NCBI RefSeq assembly: GCF_000600335.2
Contig: NZ_KK088560.1
Span: 58,742-122,741 of the forward strand
DNA from: Rubellimicrobium mesophilum DSM 19309
Lineage (GTDB): Bacteria; Pseudomonadota; Alphaproteobacteria; Rhodobacterales; Rhodobacteraceae
Reading direction: 5' to 3'
Length of the DNA: 64,000 nt
The translations under genes were made by a program, and so were the position numbers. Position 1 is the first letter of the stretch. Each line of letters opens with the position of its first letter. A model generated the notes under the pieces. The model had not been told where the DNA came from, searched no databases, and worked only from the letters and a program-made list of their open reading frames with translations. This document shows, piece by piece, positions 58,703 through 64,000 of this stretch.

Positions 58703-59013
58703 CAGAAGCTGAACCCCCGATACTCTCGAACGACCTCCTGCACTCCGAAAGGGATCTCTTGGACGTTCGGGCCGGCAGCCTCGCGAGACTCGTACCACCA
58801 CGCGGCTAGCTGTGAGACGGCTTCCACCAGCGCCGGCGGAACCGCTTCTTGATCCGTGCCACCGAACTGCGCTTCGATCTTGAAGCCCAGCAACCGCTCC
58901 ACATGGTTCTGGGCCGCAGCGATCTTGCGACCCAAGAGGGCATCGTCTGTCGTTCCCAAGTCATCGGTGAACGCCAGTTGCTCTTTGACTTGCTCCAGGG
59001 TCACGATCGCCAT
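58702..59013 (-). CDS. Phage head-tail connector (HK97 gp6-like)
   Basis: Protein of 103 aa. VTLEQVKEQLAFTDDLGTTDDALLGRKIAAAQNHVERLLG and LVEAVSQLAAWWYESRE match the gp6-type adaptor ring that sits under the portal. Its presence without a portal gene in the element is odd. It starts 2 bp after the stop of the 59016 gene. Confidence 0.86.
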   Translation of the reverse strand: MAIVTLEQVKEQLAFTDDLGTTDDALLGRKIAAAQNHVERLLGFKIEAQFGGTDQEAVPPALVEAVSQLAAWWYESREAAGPNVQEIPFGVQEVVREYRGFSF

Positions 59014-59015
59014 GG

Positions 59016-59369
59016 TTAGCCCCTCAGAACCATGGTGACGGTGATCGCGTACGCCAAACCACCGAAGATGTTCGGTCGCAGGTAGCGTGCAGCGGACTTG
59101 AAGTCGGTCGTGCAGAAGTTGCGCGCGTCATCTTCGCCGGCGAACGTGTTTCCGTCCTCGAGGAAGACCCGCCACCATTCGGCCCCGTCATTCGACTGAC
59201 GCAGCCCAACCACGGCACCCCCGAACGTCCCTGAGAACTGCACCGATCCCGTAGCCGCTTCGTTCCATTCGGGTTCGTAAGGTTGTGCCGTGTCGCCCGG
59301 AGCAAGTTCCCAGGTGATGACTTTGACGCCGTTCGCGCCGGGCTTTGCGTCGTAGTTTTTCACGGCCAT
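59016..59369 (-). CDS. Unknown phage structural-type protein
   Basis: Protein of 117 aa, beta-rich (TGSVQFSGTFGGAVVGLRQSNDGAEWW), with a repeated Gly/Phe pattern that would suit a virion surface or tail protein. No family recognised. It lies between the tail-tube and connector genes on the same strand, so a structural role is inferred from place only. Confidence 0.6.
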   Translation of the reverse strand: MAVKNYDAKPGANGVKVITWELAPGDTAQPYEPEWNEAATGSVQFSGTFGGAVVGLRQSNDGAEWWRVFLEDGNTFAGEDDARNFCTTDFKSAARYLRPNIFGGLAYAITVTMVLRG

Positions 59370-59465
59370 GTCGTTTTTCCCATTTCATGCGAATGTTGCG
59401 CGAAGTCCCGCGCGCCGGTCCCCATGGCACCCGGAAAGTTGGAGACCACCCCCGGGCCCATCGGG

Positions 59466-59954
59466 TCAGGGCGCCGCTTCGGCCGCTTCGACGCGGACGA
59501 TGTTGGAGTTGATCCAGAGCGAGAAGTTCACCTTCGCGGCTTCGGTATCCGCGTTGGCCAGTTGCTCTTCGGCCCTGCCCACGTTGGCGATGCACAGCCG
59601 CTCCGAGGGCGTCCCGCCATCCGGCGCGTCCGGGAACACGATACGAACCGCATAGTTCCTGTTCGTCTTCTCGGCCGCGATCAGGGCTGCTTGTCCGGGG
59701 TCGTCAGCGTCGATGCTGCAGATCAATTCCCAGGTTGCACCTTCCCGCATTCCCTTGAAGCGGACGACACGGTTGGCGCGGATGCGCTTGGTTCGGACTT
59801 CGGTCGCGGTGTCGCCGATGCTCCCGAGCTCTTCGTGACCCAGGATCTCGGTCCAATCCTGATCCGCGAAGTCGGCTTCAGCGTAATCGAACACCTTCAG
59901 CGGAAGCGGGCCGCCGATGTAGATCCGAGTCCCTGCTGTGGAGAACATCTTCAT
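59466..59954 (-). CDS. Phage major tail tube protein
   Basis: Protein of 162 aa. FSTAGTRIYIGGP at the start, LGSIGDTATEVRTKRI in the middle and VNFSLWINSNIVRVE at the end are typical of siphophage tail-tube proteins of Rhodobacterales prophages. The IS lies only 8 bp before ATG 59954 and has removed its natural upstream region, so expression may depend on an IS promoter or be lost. Confidence 0.8.
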   Translation of the reverse strand: MKMFSTAGTRIYIGGPLPLKVFDYAEADFADQDWTEILGHEELGSIGDTATEVRTKRIRANRVVRFKGMREGATWELICSIDADDPGQAALIAAEKTNRNYAVRIVFPDAPDGGTPSERLCIANVGRAEEQLANADTEAAKVNFSLWINSNIVRVEAAEAAP

Positions 59955-59962
59955 GGCTGAAT

Positions 59963-61009
59963 GGCTCTGTTGAGCAATTCGGCGTAAGAGCGAGCTGCCC
60001 CTGACCCCGTCGGCTTTATGCAACGCGCTTGGTCTCGGGGGTGCCGAGGGCGGTGAAGCGGTTGAGAAGGGCGGCACGGATCTGAAGCTCGGCGGTTTGG
60101 CGGCTGGGGGTTCGGGCTGAGAGCCGCTCACCCAGGAGCTTCATGCACCGCATCTTGGCCTCGATGCGACTTCGTCGGTGATAGCCGCTCCAGCTGCGCC
60201 AGATCACCCGGCCGAAGCGGCGGCTTGCCCGGAGGATGTCGTTGCGGGCCCGAGCTCCTGGCGTGGTCTCTTTCCAGGGTCGACCGTTGCGGCGGGTCGG
60301 GATCACGGCCGTGGCCTCACGGGCGGCGACAGCGGCGTGACAGGCTCGCGTGTCATAGGCGCCATCGGCGGTGACAGTACTGATGGGCTCTTCCAGTGGG
60401 ATCTGCTCGAGCAGTTTGGGGAGCATGGGCCCGTCACCAACGCGGCTCCCGGTCACCTCAACAGCTCGGATCTCCAGCGTCTCGGCATCGATGCCCAAGT
60501 GGACCTTGGCCCACTGTCGCGGGCGCGAGGCGCCGTGCTTGCGGCAGGACCACTCGCCTTCGCCCATGGCCTTGATGCCGGTGCTGTCGACCAGCAGGTG
60601 CAGCGCACCCGTGCTGGGCCGGTAGGGGATCGTGACGATCAGATCATTCTGGCGCCGACAGAGCGTGCTGTAATCCGGCACCGGCCAGTTCAGCTTCGCG
60701 AGCCTCAGCAGGCTCGCCACCAGCCCGGTCGTCTGGCGCAGCGGCAGCCCAAAGAGCGCCTTCAACATCAGGCACGCCTGGATGGCAGCATCCGAGAAGG
60801 TGGTCGGACGCCCGCGCCGGCCACTCGGGGCGGCGATCCACTCCATCTCGGGATCAAACCAGACCAAAAGCGAGCCGCGCTGCTTCAGGGCTTCACTGTA
60901 GGCGCGCCAGTTGGTCGTGCGGTAGGTCGGAGGGTCAGGCTTGGGCATCCTCATCCACTAACCCACTCAGCCTCCAAGAGGAATCCCGCAGGATTTGCGC
61001 AACAGAGCC
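59963..61009 (-). mobile_element. IS5-family insertion sequence (1047 bp)
   Basis: Terminal inverted repeats GGCTCTGTTGAGCAA (left) and its near-complement at the right end enclose one transposase gene. Flanks (TGGCTGAAT and ACCGTGGGC) do not match, so there is no 9-bp target duplication; this fits a deletion next to the IS. A copy of its left end starts at 63933 in the same orientation. Confidence 0.9.
60016..60954 (-). CDS. IS5-family transposase
   Basis: DDE transposase of 312 aa, intact. DDE residues are in LLVDSTGIKAMG, VTADGAYDTRACH and SRIEAKMRCMK, the latter with the YREK-like signature. The N-terminal helix region (GRRGRPTTFSDAAIQACLMLKALFGLPLRQT) is that of the IS5/IS903 group. ATG 60954; M3 at 60948 is an alternative. 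Confidence 0.93.
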   Translation of the reverse strand: MRMPKPDPPTYRTTNWRAYSEALKQRGSLLVWFDPEMEWIAAPSGRRGRPTTFSDAAIQACLMLKALFGLPLRQTTGLVASLLRLAKLNWPVPDYSTLCRRQNDLIVTIPYRPSTGALHLLVDSTGIKAMGEGEWSCRKHGASRPRQWAKVHLGIDAETLEIRAVEVTGSRVGDGPMLPKLLEQIPLEEPISTVTADGAYDTRACHAAVAAREATAVIPTRRNGRPWKETTPGARARNDILRASRRFGRVIWRSWSGYHRRSRIEAKMRCMKLLGERLSARTPSRQTAELQIRAALLNRFTALGTPETKRVA

Positions 61010-61350
61010 ACCGTGGGCAGATCCCGGGCGCCGGGGAACAGCTTCAGAAGTGCTGCCCATGCTTCCCCTGCCCGGTCGGGGTCGCGTACATCAAGGTCAA
61101 TGAGGTGCAGGTAACCGGCCGCCGTCTCTGAGGGTTCCCCAAGGCGAATGCCGATGTTCGCGCCTTCGGTGTATCGGCCGGCAAGGTCCGCAAACCCGCA
61201 TCGCGGTGCTGAACTCCAAGCACCTTCGATCGGGCTCTTTCGTTGCGGACGAAGCCAATGGAGCGCGGCCCCGGCTTCGATCAATTCCCGGTTAGCCTCA
61301 AGAAAGGCCGGGACTCCTTGCATTGCGGTGCGATGCGGGCTAGCTTCCAT
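60967..61350 (-). pseudogene. Prim-pol (primase-polymerase) N-terminal fragment cut by the IS
   Basis: About 113 native residues of a bifunctional primase/polymerase N-terminal domain remain: FLEANRELIEAGAALHWLRPQ, KSPIEGAW and NIGIRLGE with the catalytic acidic HLIDLDVRD. The last 14 codons are read from the IS end. The rest of the protein, and usually a helicase domain, is missing. In satellites and small phages this protein drives autonomous replication, so the element probably cannot replicate by itself now. Confidence 0.82.
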
Positions 61351-61443
61351 TCGCCAAACAATCCCATATCCTCGGGCGCCTGAATGCCGGCTCGGGCGCC
61401 CATTTTCATTAGAGAGATCTGGCGGGATCGCTCGGTTAGGTCG

Positions 61444-61866
61444 TCACGCTGCGTCGGAGCTAAGCTGTTTCAGCTTTGTTTTGCGGCGGTACTCCAGCAC
61501 TGACGGACTTGGAGGCTTGAACGTGCCCCACAGTTCAAAGACGGCCAGTTCGCCTAAAGACTGCCATTCGACTTCGCACGGGAGACGGGCGAACTGGCGT
61601 TGAAAGGCCCACTCTTTACGGTCGAAGTGAACCAGGCGCAGGACCCGGTTCAGTCCATCGGGCATCCCACCGAACGCCTTGTAGTACTCGGCCTCCTCAC
61701 GGAAGGTTACCGGCCGGGCCCAGAGAGTCCGGCGAGGATTACAGGTGAAGTACTGAAGCTCCACGCATTCGAGGTAGCTCGCCTCTGTCTCAGGATTGGC
61801 GAAGAGATGCGGGTTGCTTGTGACGTGTCGAAAGGCGTCCAGCGCCTTCGTGAGTCTTGCCGCCAT
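61444..61866 (-). CDS. Unknown element protein
   Basis: Protein of 140 aa with a basic C-terminus (EYRRKTKLKQLS) and several aromatic residues (WARPVTFREEAEYYKAFGG). No recognised domain. It lies between the prim-pol fragment and the 61884 gene on the same strand, in the early region of the element, so a role in replication or regulation is possible. Confidence 0.55.
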   Translation of the reverse strand: MAARLTKALDAFRHVTSNPHLFANPETEASYLECVELQYFTCNPRRTLWARPVTFREEAEYYKAFGGMPDGLNRVLRLVHFDRKEWAFQRQFARLPCEVEWQSLGELAVFELWGTFKPPSPSVLEYRRKTKLKQLSSDAA

Positions 61867-61883
61867 TGGTCCGTCCCATTGTT

Positions 61884-62126
61884 CTAGTGCACCACATGGA
61901 CGGAGCTGGCGGGCTCCTGCTCTTCTTCGGAAAGTTGGCTTCCCGTTGTCTTTTCAACTTCCGCGGCAAGGCGCGAAAGGTCGTCGGTTCGGAGCTGTTG
62001 GCAATTGGCCACGCAATCCCGGAAAGCCTGAAGGTCGATCGTCGGACTTTGTTTTGCCGCGACCTCGAGCGCCTTCTGTATAAGGGCGATGACCAGCAGA
62101 TTCATGAGTAGGTCGGAGCGGGTCAC
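61884..62126 (-). CDS. Unknown small element protein
   Basis: About 80 aa from GTG 62126, which overlaps the AlpA-like stop (GTGA). The middle is a hydrophobic helix (LLMNLLVIALIQKALEVAA) and the end is acidic. No recognised family. Translational coupling with the AlpA-like gene suggests co-regulation. Confidence 0.5.
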   Translation of the reverse strand: MTRSDLLMNLLVIALIQKALEVAAKQSPTIDLQAFRDCVANCQQLRTDDLSRLAAEVEKTTGSQLSEEEQEPASSVHVVH

Positions 62127-62314
62127 TTGGACAGTGTCCCCATCCACTCGATCAGCGCCTTCCCCGACCAGACCTTGTCACGTTCGCCAATTCGGAATGG
62201 CGCCGGCACTAAGCCCTTCTTTACCAACCGATCAAGGTTGGCGTCAGACTGAGCAAGCATCTGCTTGACTTCGCGCTTCTTATAGAAGCGTCCGGGATCT
62301 ACCTCTATCAGCAT
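62123..62314 (-). CDS. AlpA/excisionase-like HTH protein
   Basis: Protein of 63 aa from ATG 62314. FYKKREVKQMLAQSDANLDRLVKKGLVPAPFRIGERDKVW followed by the SGKALIEWM end is the MerR-like winged HTH of AlpA proteins. AlpA homologues activate or direct excision and early transcription in P4-like elements and PICI satellites. A 19-bp palindrome lies 87 bp upstream. Confidence 0.78.
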   Translation of the reverse strand: MLIEVDPGRFYKKREVKQMLAQSDANLDRLVKKGLVPAPFRIGERDKVWSGKALIEWMGTLSK

Positions 62315-62400
62315 CGTTGTCCCCAACCTGCGTTCCGGTATGACGCACAGTTAGCAGGTATGATGCGATTCGGTCAACAAGTAACTGATTTGCCTAGGCC

Positions 62401-62419
62401 TTTCAAGTTTAACTTGAAA
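62401..62419. promoter_or_regulatory. 19-bp perfect palindrome upstream of the alpA-like gene
   Basis: TTTCAAGTTTAACTTGAAA has 9-bp arms around one base. It lies between the integrase end (62491) and the alpA-like start (62314), where an operator for the early operon would be expected. Confidence 0.6.
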
Positions 62420-62490
62420 CTCGGTCCACGTTGCCTCGCTTCCCTTGGTAGGAACTGCCAATCGTTGATCGGTCTCGCCTCATGTATGTT

Positions 62491-63720
62491 TCAGGCGCGA
62501 ATGAAGGCGCCCCATTCCCTCATCATCGCGCGCCGCTTCTCCAGCATGTCGCCTCGCCGATAAGCCCGTTCAACGTCGCTCCCGATGCGATGCGCTAGGG
62601 CGATCTCAGCCATGTCGCGGGGGAACTCGGAATGCTCCGCAGCCCAGTCCCGGAATGTCGATCGGATGCCGTGCGGTACGGCTGCCTTCTTGCTCCGGGG
62701 GTCGATCCATCCCGGGCGCCCAGCCTTTACTTCGGACTCGTGCATCCGCCGCATGACTGCAGAAATTGTCATATCGGAGAGCATCCCGCCCCGCGTGGCC
62801 CAGAAAACATAGGGCGATCCGTTCAGCGGCGTTTGAGCCTTTAGGATCGCCAAGGCTTCGTCCGTGAGCGGCACCCGATGCTCCCGACCCGCCTTCATGC
62901 GTTCCGCCGGGATCGTCCAGAGCCGCGCCTCGAGGTCCACTTCCTCCCAGGTCATGCCCCGCACTTCCCCGGATCGTGCTGCCGTGAGCGTCAGGAACTC
63001 CAGCACCCGGGCTGCCATGCCCTCGCGCATCTGGAGCGCCCGGAACCATTGCGCCGCGTCACCAAGGGACAGGGCAGGCCAGTTGCCTGACTCCGCCACC
63101 TTGGTCGGCTTGGGTAGGATCGCATCAAGATTGCCCTTCCAGCGCGCGGGGTTGTCGCCCGTGGCATGACCCTTGACCCGGGCCCATGCCAGAACTGCTT
63201 CGATCCTGCCGCGAAGCCGTGAGGCGGTTTCCGTGCGTTCCAGCCAGTGTGGCTCAAGGACCCTCAGGATCTCGCCCACGCCAATGTCCCTCACTGCTGT
63301 CTTGCCAATGATGGGAAAGGCGAACTGCTCCAGGGAGGTCCGCCACTGGAGTTTGTGCTTGTCGCTCCCGAACTCCTCCAGCTTGCTCGCGAGGAACGCT
63401 TCCGCCGCCTGTGTGAAGGTCAAGGGCGCGTCAGGGTTCGCCACTGGCGAGGGTCGCGGGTCACCGCCGGTTCGGGCCACCCGCTTGTTCTCTGCTGCCT
63501 TGGCGCGAGCTTCCGTAAGAGTGACGTACTGGACAGACCCCAGCCCAAGGTCGCACCTCTTACCTTTAATCGTGAGGCGCTGCTGCCACCATTGAGATCC
63601 GGCCGGGCTGACCACGAGTTGCAGACCTGTGCGCCCGGGATCGTAGTAGATCCCTGCCGGTTTGACGGAGCGGAGGAATACTGCCGTGAAGGGGCGCGCC
63701 TTCGAATGTCTCTCCGCCAT
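62491..63720 (-). CDS. Tyrosine-type site-specific integrase
   Basis: Integrase of 409 aa of the CP4-57/P4 type. An N-terminal arm-binding DUF4102-like domain (GLQLVVSPAGSQWWQQRLTIKGKRCDLGLGS), a core-binding domain, then the catalytic domain with R (TAARSGEVRGMTWEEVDL), HxxR (PHGIRSTFRDW), H (LAHRIGSDVERAY) and the Tyr in ERAYRRGD. ATG 63720 was chosen; GTG 63747 would add nine residues read from the arm-type repeats. It lies 150 bp from attR and targets tRNA-Ser. Confidence 0.93.
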   Translation of the reverse strand: MAERHSKARPFTAVFLRSVKPAGIYYDPGRTGLQLVVSPAGSQWWQQRLTIKGKRCDLGLGSVQYVTLTEARAKAAENKRVARTGGDPRPSPVANPDAPLTFTQAAEAFLASKLEEFGSDKHKLQWRTSLEQFAFPIIGKTAVRDIGVGEILRVLEPHWLERTETASRLRGRIEAVLAWARVKGHATGDNPARWKGNLDAILPKPTKVAESGNWPALSLGDAAQWFRALQMREGMAARVLEFLTLTAARSGEVRGMTWEEVDLEARLWTIPAERMKAGREHRVPLTDEALAILKAQTPLNGSPYVFWATRGGMLSDMTISAVMRRMHESEVKAGRPGWIDPRSKKAAVPHGIRSTFRDWAAEHSEFPRDMAEIALAHRIGSDVERAYRRGDMLEKRRAMMREWGAFIRA

Positions 63721-63729
63721 CGCTTGTGA

Positions 63730-63750
63730 CCCCACGTTTGACCCCACGAT
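63730..63750. repeat. Paired 9-bp repeats, candidate integrase arm site (right)
   Basis: CCCCACGTT at 63730 and CCCCACGAT at 63742 repeat the left-end pair with the same 12-bp period and direction. They immediately precede the integrase start, so they may also take part in integrase autoregulation. Confidence 0.55.
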
Positions 63751-63868
63751 TCTGCGTAGGTTATAACACTCTGCGGAGTCTCACGAAAGCCGTGAGTTTC
63801 AAGTAAATCGTTGTTTTGACTCGTGAAAGTGATGTGTCGTGAGGAGGTATGAGGAGATGTTATGTCTG

Positions 63869-63883
63869 CCTGTCTCTCCGCCA
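63869..63883 (+). repeat. attR core (15-bp direct repeat)
   Basis: Exact copy of the 3' end of tRNA-Ser(CGA) at 51979-51993. It marks the right border of the integrated element. Confidence 0.88.
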
Positions 63884-63932
63884 ATTTAACCCTGCAAGTC
63901 TATGATGCATCTTAGGATTTTAGACCTAAGTC

Positions 63933-64000
63933 GGCTCTGTTGAGCAATTCGGCGTAAGAGCGAGCTGCCCCTGACCCCCGTCGGCTTTATGCAACGCGCT
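63933..64000 (-). mobile_element. Second IS5-family copy, cut by the window end
   Basis: From GGCTCTGTTG at 63933 the sequence matches the left end of the IS at 59963 base for base, apart from one extra C in a C run. It includes the end of the transposase gene (complement) at the window edge. It lies 50 bp outside attR, in the same orientation as the first copy. Confidence 0.9.

Larger units (their letters stand above)
51979..63883. mobile_element. Integrated 11.9 kb phage-satellite-like element
   Basis: Bounded by 15-bp att repeats in tRNA-Ser. All genes are on the minus strand: integrase, AlpA-like regulator, two unknown genes, a truncated prim-pol, an IS5-family insertion, tail tube, an unknown gene, connector, gp10-type, DUF3168, head closure, TerS, TerL, tape measure, a tail chaperone-like gene and an end gene. 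No portal, protease, capsid, holin, endolysin or tail-fibre gene is visible. Integrase, AlpA and prim-pol together resemble PICI-type satellites, but the neck-tail cargo differs. A shrunken prophage is the alternative. Confidence 0.85.

Noticed and set aside
51904..63883. Gene transfer agent (RcGTA-type) cluster
   Set aside because: Tail and terminase genes are present, but the gene set and order differ from RcGTA, there is an integrase with att sites, and portal, protease and capsid are missing.

Overview
The window is a 64 kb stretch of a GC-rich alphaproteobacterial chromosome, most likely Rhodobacterales (Roseobacter/Rhodobacter/Paracoccus group). The evidence is the dusB(nifR3)-ntrB-ntrC-ntrY-ntrX-hfq-hflX order, an IspDF fusion, a ChpT phosphotransferase beside a DUF3553 gene, olsBA, the rplU-rpmA-GNAT-GNAT-obgE-proB-proA cluster and NtrC/NtrX proteins without the sigma-54 GAFTGA loop. 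Annotation is from reading alone; no database search was run.

Layout. 1-2.8 kb: the 3' end of a penicillin acylase-family gene and a DMT-family exporter with a histidine-rich tail. 2.8-11.7 kb: nitrogen-regulation and RNA-chaperone operon on the minus strand. 11.9-16.3 kb: ispDF-pgpA-cinA, a START-domain protein, hpt, a small stress membrane protein and a cytochrome c'. 16.3-24 kb: diheme cytochrome, lipA, LysE exporter, HTH/DUF6456 protein, an MttB-family methyltransferase and guaA. 24-31.7 kb: zinc dehydrogenase, second DMT transporter, FadL-like porin, an unclassified ATPase, metA (acetyl type), hydrolase, PPK2 and a TetR regulator. 31.9-39 kb: polyamine-type ABC transporter without a binding protein, rpsI-rplM, thioesterase, M32 carboxypeptidase, ctaA. 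39-51.7 kb: tRNA methyltransferase, ThiE-like protein, olsBA, chpT, HD hydrolase, proBA-obgE-rpmA-rplU, Hsp20 behind a textbook sigma-32 promoter, and a DUF2059 protein.

51.9-63.9 kb is accessory DNA: an 11.9 kb element integrated into tRNA-Ser(CGA), bounded by 15-bp att repeats, with a tyrosine integrase, an AlpA-like regulator, a truncated prim-pol, terminase, neck, tail-tube and tape-measure genes, but no portal, protease or capsid gene. An IS5-family element interrupts it with no visible target duplication, and a second copy of the same IS starts just past attR and runs off the window. Two palindromic operator-like sites and paired 9-bp repeats near each end look like its own control and integration sites.

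Two cross-cutting observations matter. First, five conserved housekeeping genes (ntrX, ctaA, chpT, proB, rplU) carry single-base indels, mostly in short homopolymers, which looks more like residual sequencing error than gene loss. Second, a roughly 65-nt structured element occurs twice, upstream of the DUF6456 gene and upstream of obgE.
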